Source of the DNA: CALKWS01 sp048594865
GTDB lineage: Bacteria; Actinomycetota; Actinomycetes; Actinomycetales; Beutenbergiaceae
Length of the DNA stretch: 46,072 nucleotides
Assembly: GCA_048594865.1 (NCBI GenBank)
Contig: JBMDWZ010000052.1
Span: 1-46,072, forward strand
Direction of reading: 5' to 3'
The translations under genes were made by a program, and so were the position numbers. The notes beneath the pieces are model-generated. The model was not told the DNA's origin, made no database searches, and was given only the letters and a program-made list of their open reading frames with translations. Shown piece after piece: positions 17,534-26,880 of the stretch (the stretch's first letter is position 1; each line of letters starts with the position of its first letter).

Positions 17534-18939
17534 ACCTCATCGCCGCGACTGCCAGCCCGGCAGCTCCCGCTGCGGACTTCAGCAACGACACCATCTGGGT
17601 GATGATCGGCAAGGCCGTGTTCATCCTGTTGTTCCTGCTGATCTCGGTGCTGTTCGCGCTGTGGTTTGAACGCCGGATTATCGCGCGGATGCAGCAGCGC
17701 GTGGGACCGAACGTGCGCGGGCCCTTCGGGCTGGTGCAGTCGATCCCCGATGCTCTGAAGCTGCTCCTCAAAGAGGACATCACCGTGAAGTCGGCGGATA
17801 AGGGGATCTACATCCTCGCCCCGCTGATCTCGGTGTTCTGCGCCTTCTTGGTCTTCGCCGTCGTGCCTTTTGGTCCTGAAGCTCAGATTCCGTTCACCAA
17901 CATCATCACCCCGCTGCAGTTGACCGATATGCCGGTCGCGGTGCTGTTCTTCCTGGGCGTCACCGCCCTGGGAATCTACGGAATCGTCCTAGGTGGTTGG
18001 GCCTCCGGCTCCACCTACCCGCTGCTGGGCTCGGTGCGCTCCACCGCCCAGGTGATCTCCTACGAACTGGCGATGAGCCTGGCGCTGGTCAGCGTGCTCA
18101 TCGTGTCCGGTTCGATGGCGACCTCCCAGATCGTGGAGGCTCAGGAGAACATGTGGTGGGCGATCGCCCTGCTGCCGGCGTTCCTGCTGTACTTCGTTTC
18201 GATGGTCGGTGAGGTCAACCGGCTGCCCTTCGACCTTCCAGAAGCCGAAGGTGAACTGGTAGCCGGATACCAAACCGAGTACTCCTCGATGAAGTTCGCC
18301 TGGTTCTACCTGGCCGAATACATCAACATGCTCAACGTCTCGGCGATCATGGTCACGCTGTTCCTCGGTGGCTGGCGCGCACCGCTGCCGTTCTCGCTGA
18401 TCCCAGGCGTGAACGAGGGCTGGTGGCCGGTGCTGTGGTTCATCCTCAAGCTCTGGACCGTGATGTTCGTGTTCGTCTGGCTGCGCGGCACGCTGCTGCG
18501 CTTCCGCTACGACCAGTTCATGCGCCTGGGTTGGAAGATCCTCATCCCCTTCGGCCTGATCTGGGTTGTCGTCGTGGCCGCCTGGCAGGGTGCACTGCAG
18601 TTCACCAACCTGTCCCAGATCATGGTCGACTTCAACCTGCGGACCTGGCTGTTTGTGGGCGCCGGTGTGGCCCTGCTGATCGCGGTTGTGTTGTGGATGC
18701 GACCAGAGCCCAAGGAAACCGATACCCGCGATGTGGCTGCAAAGCTCAGCGAGGGTGAACCCGAAGAATTTGATGCCTTCGCGGGCGGCTACCCGGTACC
18801 CCCATTACCGGGCCAGAAGCTGCCGCCCTCGAAGCGCAAACTGAAAGTCGCGACCGCCGCATCGGATGATGCCGATGAATCACAGGATGATTCATCGACC
18901 AGCGGTTCACCCCAAGGCAAGGAGACTGGCGATGGCTGA
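17530..18939 (+). CDS. nuoH: NADH-quinone oxidoreductase subunit H
   Basis: NuoH (469 residues) is the membrane subunit that completes the quinone chamber. About eight transmembrane helices are visible. Conserved loops include RMQQRVGPNVRGPFGLVQSIPDALKLLLKED and the acidic loop EVNRLPFDLPEAEGELVAGYQTEYSSMKFA. The last 70 or so residues are a charged cytoplasmic extension (EPEEFDAF..., SDDADESQDDSSTSGS) absent from short homologues. It overlaps nuoG by ATGA and nuoI by 8 nt. Confidence 0.97.
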   Translation: MNLIAATASPAAPAADFSNDTIWVMIGKAVFILLFLLISVLFALWFERRIIARMQQRVGPNVRGPFGLVQSIPDALKLLLKEDITVKSADKGIYILAPLISVFCAFLVFAVVPFGPEAQIPFTNIITPLQLTDMPVAVLFFLGVTALGIYGIVLGGWASGSTYPLLGSVRSTAQVISYELAMSLALVSVLIVSGSMATSQIVEAQENMWWAIALLPAFLLYFVSMVGEVNRLPFDLPEAEGELVAGYQTEYSSMKFAWFYLAEYINMLNVSAIMVTLFLGGWRAPLPFSLIPGVNEGWWPVLWFILKLWTVMFVFVWLRGTLLRFRYDQFMRLGWKILIPFGLIWVVVVAAWQGALQFTNLSQIMVDFNLRTWLFVGAGVALLIAVVLWMRPEPKETDTRDVAAKLSEGEPEEFDAFAGGYPVPPLPGQKLPPSKRKLKVATAASDDADESQDDSSTSGSPQGKETGDG

Positions 18940-19696
18940 GCAGGGCAAGGGCAAGAAGGTCGCCCGGCCCGGTGCTGGCGGGTCGAAGAAAGTACAGCGC
19001 CGCAAGAGCGAACCGCACCTGGACGTAGACGCCGACCTTGAAAAGGGCGCACTGGCCGAACTCTTCGCGCCGGTAGCCGGCTTCGGGGTGAGTTTGTCGA
19101 CCATGTTCAAGCCGGTCGCCACCGAGCAGTACCCCTTTGAGAAGGTTGCGACCTTCCCGCGGTACCACGGGCGTCACCAGCTGAACCGGTATGCCGACGG
19201 GCTGGAGAAGTGCATCGGGTGCGAACTGTGCGCCTGGGCCTGCCCGGCCGACGCGATCTACGTCGAGGCCGGTAACAACGCCCCCGGCGCCCAGTACTCA
19301 CCGGGCGAGCGGTACGGCAAGGTCTACCAGATCAACTACTTGCGTTGTATCTTCTGCGGTTTGTGCATCGAGGCCTGCCCCACCCGGGCGCTGACGATGA
19401 CGAACGAGTACGAACTGGCGGGCACCACTCGTGAAGAGATGATCTTCGAGAAGGATGCGCTCCTGGAGCCGCTGCGCAAGGGCATGCTCAAGGCCCCGCA
19501 CCCGATGGTCGCTGGTACTTCGGACACGAACTACTACCGCGAAGAGGTCACGGGCCCCACCACCGAACAGGTGGAGTGGGTTCGCGAGCACCGCCCCGAT
19601 GATGAGTCGCTGGATGATGCCCAGCACGCCGCCACCGACAGCGCCAAGGAGGCCCGCAGTGGTTCCGGCGGCAAAGGCAAAGGGGCTAAGCGATGA
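18932..19696 (+). CDS. nuoI: NADH-quinone oxidoreductase subunit I, with basic N-terminal extension
   Basis: NuoI (254 residues) carries clusters N6a and N6b in a double ferredoxin fold. The ligands are C94, C97, C100, C104 (KCIGCELCAWACP) and C139, C142, C145, C149 (RCIFCGLCIEACP). The first 30 residues are strongly basic (KGKKVARP..., KKVQRRK), and the C-terminus after about 215 is charged and disordered. The ATG at 18932 is chosen because AAGGAG lies 11 nt upstream; earlier in-frame ATGs lie inside nuoH. It overlaps nuoH by 8 nt and nuoJ by ATGA. Confidence 0.96.
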   Translation: MAEQGKGKKVARPGAGGSKKVQRRKSEPHLDVDADLEKGALAELFAPVAGFGVSLSTMFKPVATEQYPFEKVATFPRYHGRHQLNRYADGLEKCIGCELCAWACPADAIYVEAGNNAPGAQYSPGERYGKVYQINYLRCIFCGLCIEACPTRALTMTNEYELAGTTREEMIFEKDALLEPLRKGMLKAPHPMVAGTSDTNYYREEVTGPTTEQVEWVREHRPDDESLDDAQHAATDSAKEARSGSGGKGKGAKR

Positions 19697-20502
19697 CTGA
19701 GCCGCAAACCCTCTTGGAGATCTCCACCGGGGAAACGATCCTGTTCTGGGTGCTGGCACCGCTGGCGGTGCTGGGCGCGCTGAGCTTGATCTTTGGACGC
19801 CGCCCGGTGCGGATCGCGGTCTGCATGGCTGGCGTACTGATCGCTATCGCGATCATGTACATCATGCTTGAGGCGACGTTCCTGGGCGTGACCCAGGTGG
19901 TCGTGTACACCGGCGCGATCATGATGCTGTTCCTGTTCGTCATCATGCTTGTGGGTGTGGACGCATCGGAGTCCCGCACCGAGACCATCACCGGGCAGCG
20001 CTGGATTGCGATGCTCGCCGGCCTCGGACTGATCATCCTGCTCGCCACCCTCATCACCCGCGCCAACCTGCCCGAGCCGGTTGGGCTCGCGCAGGCAAAC
20101 GAGGACACCAACGCCGTCGGTGTCGCCCGCCTGATCTTCGGTGACTACGTCTTCGTCTTTGAACTCACCGCCGCGCTGTTGATTACCGCCGCCGTCGGCG
20201 CGATCGTGCTGGCGCACAAGCCGCGCGTGGAGCCCAAGGTGGGGCAAGCCGAAATGGTGGAGCAACGTCTGGCAGAATTTGCCGCTGGCACCGGGAACGT
20301 GACAGCCAAGCCCGGACCCGGTGTGTACGCGCGGCACAACGCCGCCGACATGCCGGCGCTGGACGCCAGCGGTGAACCGATCGCCGAATCGGTCACCACT
20401 GTGCTGCGCATCCGCGGCCAGCAAGGCCAGATCGACACCGAACAGATCGAAGAGATCGAAGGCAACGCCGAAGGCGCGAGCACAAAGGAGGAGGGCTCAT
20501 GA
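19693..20502 (+). CDS. nuoJ: NADH-quinone oxidoreductase subunit J
   Basis: NuoJ (269 residues) is a five-helix membrane subunit at the base of the quinone tunnel. The conserved helix 3 region MLEATFLGVTQVVVYTGAIMMLFLFVIMLVGVD is intact. Helices end near residue 178. About 90 residues follow as a soluble, acidic tail ending EEIEGNAEGASTKEEGS, which carries the nuoK ribosome-binding site AAAGGAGG. It overlaps nuoI and nuoK by ATGA. Confidence 0.96.
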   Translation: MTEPQTLLEISTGETILFWVLAPLAVLGALSLIFGRRPVRIAVCMAGVLIAIAIMYIMLEATFLGVTQVVVYTGAIMMLFLFVIMLVGVDASESRTETITGQRWIAMLAGLGLIILLATLITRANLPEPVGLAQANEDTNAVGVARLIFGDYVFVFELTAALLITAAVGAIVLAHKPRVEPKVGQAEMVEQRLAEFAAGTGNVTAKPGPGVYARHNAADMPALDASGEPIAESVTTVLRIRGQQGQIDTEQIEEIEGNAEGASTKEEGS

Positions 20503-20798
20503 CATTGACGCACTACCTCGTGCTCGCCGCGATCCTGTTCGTGATCGGCGGTATCGCCGTGCTCACCCGGCGCAACGCGCTGATCGCGTTCATGGGCGTT
20601 GAACTGATGCTGAATGCGGCGAACCTGGTGTTCGTCACCTTCGCGCGGATGCACGGCAACCTGCATGGTCAGGTGCTGGCGTTCTTCGTGATGGTCGTAG
20701 CTGCCGCCGAGGTAGTGATCGGCTTAGCGATCATTGTGGCCATCTTCCGAACCCGCGGGTCCGCGTCAATTGACGACGCCGACCTGCTGAAGAACTAG
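20499..20798 (+). CDS. nuoK: NADH-quinone oxidoreductase subunit K
   Basis: NuoK (99 residues) is a three-helix, MrpC-like subunit of the proton channel. The two conserved membrane glutamates appear in GVELMLNAANL and AAAEVVIGLAIIVAIFR. The start is in an ATGA overlap with nuoJ, with AAAGGAGG 8 nt upstream. The size is exactly typical. Confidence 0.97.
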   Translation: MTLTHYLVLAAILFVIGGIAVLTRRNALIAFMGVELMLNAANLVFVTFARMHGNLHGQVLAFFVMVVAAAEVVIGLAIIVAIFRTRGSASIDDADLLKN

Positions 20799-20809
20799 GG
20801 GGCGCGCGC

Positions 20810-22738
20810 GTGGACGTAGTGAACCTCGCGTGGTTGCTGGTAGCCATTCCGCTAGCCAGCGCCGCAGTGCTGCTCTTGGCCGGTCGCCTCACAGACCGCT
20901 GGGGGCACTGGCTGGGTGTGCTGGCTTCAGCGGCGCCCGCCGGACTAGCGATCGCCATCCTGGTGCAGATGCTCGGGCAAGCCCCCGATGCACGCAGCAC
21001 CAGTGTGCCGATGTTCGAGTGGATCAACGCCGGTGACCTGAATGTCACCGCCGGTCTGCTCATCGACCCGCTCTCGATCACCTTCGCTCTGCTGATCACC
21101 TTCGTGGGCACCCTGATCCACATCTACTCCGTGGCCTACATGTCCCACGACGTAGATCGGCGCCGGTTCTTCGCCTACCTGAACCTGTTCATCGCCGCGA
21201 TGCTGATCCTGGTGCTCGGTGACTCCTTCGTGCTGCTGTTCGTCGGCTGGGAAGGTGTGGGACTGGCGTCCTACCTGCTCATCGGGTTCTGGAACCACCG
21301 CACCGAATACGCGGTCGCGGCCAAGAAGGCCTTCGTGATGAACCGTGTCGGTGACATGGGTCTGCTGGTCGCGATGATGCTGATGTTCGCGACCTTCGGG
21401 GCCGTGGACTACGAAACCGTGTTCGGCGCCGTCGAAGGCACCAACGTCACGGTGCTGACCGCGCTCGGGCTCCTGCTGCTCTTGGGTGCCTGCGGTAAAT
21501 CCGCGCAGGTTCCGTTACAAGCCTGGTTGGGCGACGCGATGGCGGGCCCAACGCCGGTCTCGGCACTGATCCACGCGGCCACCATGGTGACCGCTGGGGT
21601 GTACTTGATCGTGCGCGCCGGGGCGATCTTCGAGGCCGCGCCAATCGCCCAACTGACGGTTGCGATCGTCGGTGCGGTGACGCTGCTCTTCGGTGCCATC
21701 GTCGGTTGCGCCAAGGACGACATCAAGAAGGCCCTCGCGGCCTCCACGATGTCCCAGATCGGTTACATGATGCTGGCCGCGGGGCTCGGACCGGTGGGAT
21801 ACGCCTTCGCGATCTTCCACCTGGTCACCCACGGATTCTTCAAGGCCGGGATGTTCCTGGGCGCCGGTTCGGTCATGCACGGCATGAACGACGACGTCAA
21901 CATGCGTCAGTACGGCGGCCTGTGGCGCACCTCGATGAAGATCACCTGGGCGACCTTCGCCCTGGGGTGGCTCGCGATCCTCGGTGTTCCGCCGTTCTCC
22001 GGATTCTGGTCCAAGGACAAGATCATCGAGGCCGCGTTCACCGGTGACGGCTGGCAGCCGTGGGTCTTCGGAACCGTTGCCCTGCTCGGTGCCGGAATCA
22101 CCGCGTTCTACATGTCCCGCCTGTACTTCATGACCTTCCACGGCAAGGCCCGCTGGCACGATCAGAAGGACACCGTGAAGGGCAGCGAAGCGGTCGGTCC
22201 CGAGCGCCACCCGCACGAGTCGCCGCTGCTGATGACCATTCCGATGATCATCCTGGCGGTCGGCTCTGTTGCGCTGGGCTTGGTGCTCTACCAAGGCGTG
22301 CCGTTCCTGAAGTTCCTGGAGCCGGTCACCACCTACCCGGGCCACCTGGAGCCGGTGTTGCCGGTCTGGCTGCTGATCACCATGACTTTGGTGCTCGTCG
22401 CCGTCGGTGCGCTCATCGCCTGGCTGCAGTTCGCTCGCAAGGCCGTGCCGCTGGAGGCACCGGAAGGATCGGTGTTGACCAAGGCCGCCCGCAACGACCT
22501 GTACGGCGATGTGGTGAACGAAACCATCTTTATGCGCCCCGGCCAAGCCCTGGCCCGCACCTTCACCAAGGCCGACACCGGCGTGGTCGACGGCGCGGTG
22601 AACGGCCTGGCACGTGGCGCCTCGAACTCGGGCAAGTGGCTCAGTCGCCTGCAGAACGGGTTCGCTCGAAGCTACGCCGCCACCATGGTTATCGGCGTGA
22701 TTATTGTTCTGGCCCTCGTCCTAGCGACGCGGATCTGA
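20810..22738 (+). CDS. nuoL: NADH-quinone oxidoreductase subunit L
   Basis: NuoL (642 residues) is the distal antiporter-like proton-pumping subunit, with the long lateral helix at its C-terminus. Marks include FVGWEGVGLASYLLIGFW (TM5 glutamate), GDAMAGPTPVSALIHAATMVTAGVYLI (broken helix) and lysine-bearing CAKDDIKKALAASTMSQIGYM. It starts at GTG 20810 after a purine-rich AGGGGG, 11 nt past nuoK. The next gene, nuoM, has its own GGGAGGAAG site. Confidence 0.97.
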   Translation: MDVVNLAWLLVAIPLASAAVLLLAGRLTDRWGHWLGVLASAAPAGLAIAILVQMLGQAPDARSTSVPMFEWINAGDLNVTAGLLIDPLSITFALLITFVGTLIHIYSVAYMSHDVDRRRFFAYLNLFIAAMLILVLGDSFVLLFVGWEGVGLASYLLIGFWNHRTEYAVAAKKAFVMNRVGDMGLLVAMMLMFATFGAVDYETVFGAVEGTNVTVLTALGLLLLLGACGKSAQVPLQAWLGDAMAGPTPVSALIHAATMVTAGVYLIVRAGAIFEAAPIAQLTVAIVGAVTLLFGAIVGCAKDDIKKALAASTMSQIGYMMLAAGLGPVGYAFAIFHLVTHGFFKAGMFLGAGSVMHGMNDDVNMRQYGGLWRTSMKITWATFALGWLAILGVPPFSGFWSKDKIIEAAFTGDGWQPWVFGTVALLGAGITAFYMSRLYFMTFHGKARWHDQKDTVKGSEAVGPERHPHESPLLMTIPMIILAVGSVALGLVLYQGVPFLKFLEPVTTYPGHLEPVLPVWLLITMTLVLVAVGALIAWLQFARKAVPLEAPEGSVLTKAARNDLYGDVVNETIFMRPGQALARTFTKADTGVVDGAVNGLARGASNSGKWLSRLQNGFARSYAATMVIGVIIVLALVLATRI

Positions 22739-22753
22739 GCGGGAGGAAGACGT

Positions 22754-24274
22754 ATGTTTGAGAGTGACGCCTTCCCTTGGCTCGTGGTCCTGATCACGGT
22801 GCCAGCGGTGGCCGGTGCCCTGATCGGGCTGATTCCACCGCTGCGCCGCGTCGCGCGGCCACTGGGACTCGCGGTCAGCATCCTGGTGTTTGGTGCGGCA
22901 GCCGTGATGGCCAGCGGGTTCACCGCCGGTGACGGCTACCAGTTCAACACCACCGTGGACTGGATCAGCGCCCTGGGAATCACCTTCGACGTTGGGATCA
23001 ACGGGCTTGGCCTGGTGATGATCCTGATGGCCACCTTGCTGGTGCCCGTGGTGCTGCTGGCGGCCTGGAAAGAGGTCTCGGTTCCCGAGGGTGCCGCCGA
23101 GGACGCCCTGGCTAAGCGCCAGGCCGGTTTCGTTTCCCTGGTGCTGTTGCTGCTGGCGCTGATCATTACCGTGTTCGCCGCCCGGGACCTGTTCCTGTTC
23201 TACCTGGTCTTCGAAGCGATGCTGATTCCGGTGTACTTCCTCATCGGAGTCTTCGGTGGTCCGACCCGCAAGGCCGCGGCAGTGAAGTTCCTGCTGTACT
23301 CCCTTGCCGGTGGTCTGATCATGCTTGCCGGATTGATCGTGGTGTTCGTACACACCTGGGGCACCGAGCAGGCAATGCGCCTGGACAACCTGTCCGACGT
23401 GTTCGCCGCCGACACCAACCTGCAGATGTGGGTGTTCCTCAGCTTCTTCTTGGCTTTCGCCATCAAGGCGCCGATGGTTCCACTGCACACCTGGCTGCCG
23501 GACTCCGCCGAAGCCGCGACCCCGGGCACCTCCACGCTGCTGGTGGGTGTGCTGGACAAGGTCGGCACCTTCGGGATGATCGCCATCTGTCTGCCGCTGT
23601 TCCCCGACGCTGCCGCCACCGCGGCACCGGTGATCATGGTGTTCGCCGTGATCTCCATCGTTTACGGGGCGCTGCTGGCCATCGGTCAAAACGACCTGAT
23701 GCGGATGATCTCCTTCACCTCGATCTCCCACTTCGGGTTCATCGTGCTGGGCATCTTCGCCGGTACCCAGACCGCGATGACCGGGTCGATGATCTACATG
23801 CTGGCCCACGGGTTGTCTACGGCCGCGATGTTCCTGATCGCCGGATTCTTGATCCGGCGTGGGCACAGCGCGGACATGCGCACCTACTCCGGGATGCAGC
23901 GGATCACCCCGGTGCTGGCCGGCACCTTCCTGTTCGCCGGACTGAGCTCGCTGGCGCTGCCAGGGCTCTCGGGCTTCATTCCCGAATACCTGGTGCTGCT
24001 GGGTAGCTTCGAAGCTCACCCGGCTTGGGGTGTGGCCGCCGTGATCGGTGTGGTGCTCTCCGCGCTGTACATCCTGATGGCTTACCAGCGGGTCTTCACC
24101 GGCCCGCCAGAAGAAAACCGCAAGGGCTTGGTCGACCTCAGTGGGCGGGAGAAACTCCTGCTCGTGCCACTGGGCGTCGGCATCGTGTTCCTCGGTGTGT
24201 ACCCGGCACCGGTTCTCGATCTCTTGTCCGTTGACGCAACCCTGTTCGCCGGGATCCTCGGGAGCGCCTCATGA
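22754..24274 (+). CDS. nuoM: NADH-quinone oxidoreductase subunit M
   Basis: NuoM (506 residues) is the second antiporter-like proton-pumping subunit. LFYLVFEAMLIPVYFLIGVFGG holds the TM5 glutamate. AFAIKAPMVPLHTWLPDSAEAATPGTSTLLVGVLDKVGTFGM is the broken-helix region with its key lysine. QNDLMRMISFTSISHFGFIVLGI holds the second channel region; its usual lysine is not seen in this stretch. GGAGGAAG lies 6 nt before the ATG, and the gene overlaps nuoN by ATGA. Confidence 0.97.
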   Translation: MFESDAFPWLVVLITVPAVAGALIGLIPPLRRVARPLGLAVSILVFGAAAVMASGFTAGDGYQFNTTVDWISALGITFDVGINGLGLVMILMATLLVPVVLLAAWKEVSVPEGAAEDALAKRQAGFVSLVLLLLALIITVFAARDLFLFYLVFEAMLIPVYFLIGVFGGPTRKAAAVKFLLYSLAGGLIMLAGLIVVFVHTWGTEQAMRLDNLSDVFAADTNLQMWVFLSFFLAFAIKAPMVPLHTWLPDSAEAATPGTSTLLVGVLDKVGTFGMIAICLPLFPDAAATAAPVIMVFAVISIVYGALLAIGQNDLMRMISFTSISHFGFIVLGIFAGTQTAMTGSMIYMLAHGLSTAAMFLIAGFLIRRGHSADMRTYSGMQRITPVLAGTFLFAGLSSLALPGLSGFIPEYLVLLGSFEAHPAWGVAAVIGVVLSALYILMAYQRVFTGPPEENRKGLVDLSGREKLLLVPLGVGIVFLGVYPAPVLDLLSVDATLFAGILGSAS

Positions 24275-25839
24275 CCTTCCAACCACCCGACGTCCAATGG
24301 GCGGCGCTCGTCCCCGTCCTGATCGTGTTCGGTGCCGCCGTCGTCGGCGTGCTCCTCGAAGCGTTCCTGCCGCTCAAGGCCCGCCGGCCGGTGCAGGTGA
24401 CCCTCGCCGTCGGCGCCATCGGTGCCGCGCTGGTTGCGGTCGGCTGGCGCTGGACCGAGCTGCAACTGAACGGCCCCCAGGAACTGGTCGGGGGAGCGCT
24501 GGTCGAAGATGGCCCGGCGCTTGCCGCCCAGTCGATCCTGCTGGTGTGTGCACTGATCGGTGTGCTCGTGATCGCCGACCGGGCCGGCGGTGAAGACGCC
24601 TTCGCCGCGACCGGTTCGTCGATCCCCGGAAGCCGCTACGAAACTCTCACCGAGCGCAAGGGTCTGGTGCAGACCGAGGTCTACCCGCTGACCATGTTCG
24701 CCCTGGTGGGCATGCTGGTCTTCGGTGCCTCGCACACCCTGTTGACCCTGTTCATCGCTCTTGAGGTGCTCTCCCTCCCGCTGTACCTGCTGTGCGGACT
24801 GGCGCGCCGTCGTCGTCTGCTCTCCCAAGAAGCGGCACTGAAGTACTTCCTCCTGGGAGCCTTCTCCACCGCGTTCTTCCTGATGGGAATGGCGCTGCTG
24901 TACGGCTACTCCGGCTCGGTTCGCCTGGACGAGTTGGCCGCAGCGGTGCCGATGATGGCGGACATGGACGGGCTGCTGCTCGGCGGCATGGCCCTGCTGA
25001 TCATCGGTCTGTTGTTCAAGATCGGCGCCGTGCCGTTCCACTCCTGGGTGCCGGATGTGTACCAGGGTGCGCCCACCCCGGTCACCGGATTCATGGCGGC
25101 CTGCACCAAGATCGCCGCGATCGCCGCGCTGCTGCGGATCCTGTACACCGTGGCCCCCGGGCTGCAGTGGGACCTGGCTCCGATGCTGTGGGTGATCGCG
25201 ATTGCGACCATGGTCATCGGTACCGTGCTGGCGATCATCCAGCGGGACGTCAAGCGGATGCTGGCCTACTCCTCGGTGGCGCACGCAGGGTTCCTGCTGG
25301 TTGGTCTGATCTCGATGGAGATCACCGCGATCAGCGCCACGTTCTTCTACCTGCTGGCCTACGGCATCGCCACCATCGGCGCCTTCGGGATCGTCACACT
25401 GGTGCGCGACAAGGACACCGACGGCAACGTCACCGGTGAAGCGCTGGACATGGACCAATGGGCCGGCCTCGGTCGTACCAACCCGTGGCTGGCAGCGGCG
25501 ATGTCGCTGTTCCTGCTGTCCTTCGCCGGAATCCCGCTGACCGCAGGGTTCATCGGGAAGTTCACGGTGTTCGGTGCCGCGATCACCGGCGGTGCGACCC
25601 CGCTGGTTATCGTCGGTGTGCTGGCCAGCATCGCCGCGGCGTACTTCTACGTCCGGTTGATCGTGACCATGTACTTCTCCGAACCCGATGAAGGTAAGGC
25701 CGCGCGCACCGTGGTTGTCCGTAGTGAAGGCTTGACGATCTTCGCGGTGGCCCTGTGCGCCGTGGGTACCGTCGCGCTGGGTATCCTGCCCGGTCCTGTG
25801 CTGGACCTGCTGGCCAGTGCCGCTATGTTCCTACTGTGA
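24271..25839 (+). CDS. nuoN: NADH-quinone oxidoreductase subunit N
   Basis: NuoN (522 residues) is the third antiporter-like subunit and the end of the nuo operon. Marks include LFIALEVLSLPLYLLCGLARRR, FKIGAVPFHSWVPDVYQGAPTPVTGFMAACTKIAAIAALLR and IQRDVKRMLAYSSVAHAGFLLVGL. The last codons contain TATGTT, which may act as the -10 of the next gene. The TGA overlaps the following GTG start (GTGA), so the synthase downstream can be both coupled and independently transcribed. Confidence 0.97.
   Translation: MTFQPPDVQWAALVPVLIVFGAAVVGVLLEAFLPLKARRPVQVTLAVGAIGAALVAVGWRWTELQLNGPQELVGGALVEDGPALAAQSILLVCALIGVLVIADRAGGEDAFAATGSSIPGSRYETLTERKGLVQTEVYPLTMFALVGMLVFGASHTLLTLFIALEVLSLPLYLLCGLARRRRLLSQEAALKYFLLGAFSTAFFLMGMALLYGYSGSVRLDELAAAVPMMADMDGLLLGGMALLIIGLLFKIGAVPFHSWVPDVYQGAPTPVTGFMAACTKIAAIAALLRILYTVAPGLQWDLAPMLWVIAIATMVIGTVLAIIQRDVKRMLAYSSVAHAGFLLVGLISMEITAISATFFYLLAYGIATIGAFGIVTLVRDKDTDGNVTGEALDMDQWAGLGRTNPWLAAAMSLFLLSFAGIPLTAGFIGKFTVFGAAITGGATPLVIVGVLASIAAAYFYVRLIVTMYFSEPDEGKAARTVVVRSEGLTIFAVALCAVGTVALGILPGPVLDLLASAAMFLL
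25824..25829 (+). promoter_or_regulatory. -10 hexamer for the polyprenyl synthase inside nuoN
   Basis: TATGTT ends 6 nt before the GTG at 25836. No Shine-Dalgarno is present. The arrangement matches other probable leaderless starts in the window, here embedded in coding sequence. Confidence 0.35.
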
Positions 25840-26840
25840 CCACTTCTTCTCTACCCGTTGGGGATGACGAGCTAGACGCCACGATCGCCGCAGAGTTGGC
25901 GAGCATCGAGGAACGTCTGGTGCAGCAGGCGCGCGCAAGCGAGCCGCTGGTTGAGGAAGCTGCCGAGCACCTCATCGCTGCCGGCGGCAAGCGGATGCGC
26001 CCGGCGCTGGTGTTGCTGGCCGCCCAATTCGGCTCCGGGATCGATGATCGAGTCCGGCAGGCGGCGCTGGCGACCGAGCTGACGCACCTGGCCACGCTCT
26101 ATCACGACGACGTCATGGATTCGGCTCCGTTGCGCCGTGGGGCGCCCAGTGCGCACGAGGTGTGGGGCAACACGATCGCCATCCTCACCGGCGACCTGCT
26201 GTTCGCGCGGGCCTCTCGCCTGGTGTCCGAACTCGGACCCGATGCGGTGCGGATTCAGGCCGATGCGTTCGAGCGCCTGGTACTGGGTCAAATGCGCGAG
26301 ACGCTGGGGCCCAGCGAAGGCGAAGACGCCATCGAGCACTATCTCGATGTGCTCGCGGACAAGACCGGTTCGCTGATCGCGGCCGCGGTGAAGTACGGCA
26401 CGTTGTTTTCCGGCGCCGCGCAGGATGTCCAGGACGCCGCGGTGGCCTACGGCGAGAAGGTGGGCGTGGCCTTCCAGCTCGCCGACGACGTCATCGACCT
26501 GTCCGCGGATGCCGCCACCACCGGTAAGACCCCGGGCACCGACCTGCGTGAAGGGGTGGCCACGATGCCGGTGCTGCTCTTGCGCGCGCAGGCCGAACGT
26601 GGCGACTTGGACGACGCCGGACTGCAGATCCTCAAGACGCTGGAAGGCGACCTCAGCGACGATGCGGCACTGGCCGACGTCGTCGGACGACTTCGCGATC
26701 ATCCGGTGACGTCCCAGGCACGGGATCTGGCGCACGAGTGGGCCGACTCGGCGTTGGCGGACCTCGAAGTGGTCCCCGACTCGGTGGCGAAGTCGGCGCT
26801 GGTGGCGTTCACGCACCTGCTGGTGGAGCGGCTGGCCTAG
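25836..26840 (+). CDS. Long-chain polyprenyl diphosphate synthase (menaquinone side chain)
   Basis: A 334-residue trans-prenyltransferase that extends isoprenyl diphosphates from IPP. GGKRMRP (50-56) binds IPP. The first aspartate-rich motif is DDVMD (91-95, in LYHDDVMDSAPLRRG) and the second is DDVID (217-221, in QLADDVIDLSAD). The residues before the first motif, which set chain length, suggest a long-chain (hepta- to nonaprenyl) product, but this cannot be fixed by eye. Context with men and nuo genes implies the menaquinone tail. The start is GTG 25836, overlapping the nuoN stop; the longer open frame from 25755 lies inside nuoN. Confidence 0.9.
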   Translation: MTTSSLPVGDDELDATIAAELASIEERLVQQARASEPLVEEAAEHLIAAGGKRMRPALVLLAAQFGSGIDDRVRQAALATELTHLATLYHDDVMDSAPLRRGAPSAHEVWGNTIAILTGDLLFARASRLVSELGPDAVRIQADAFERLVLGQMRETLGPSEGEDAIEHYLDVLADKTGSLIAAAVKYGTLFSGAAQDVQDAAVAYGEKVGVAFQLADDVIDLSADAATTGKTPGTDLREGVATMPVLLLRAQAERGDLDDAGLQILKTLEGDLSDDAALADVVGRLRDHPVTSQARDLAHEWADSALADLEVVPDSVAKSALVAFTHLLVERLA

Positions 26841-26880
26841 CGCCGGTCCGCGGCCAGGGGCGCTCGGGCCAAGATCGAAC

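Noticed and set aside
21515..25458. Long open frames of 340-460 codons on the minus strand across nuoL, nuoM and nuoN
   Set aside because: They are antisense shadows caused by high GC at third codon positions. Their translations are His/Gln/Arg/Gly-rich with no family motif, and the plus-strand genes are unmistakable.
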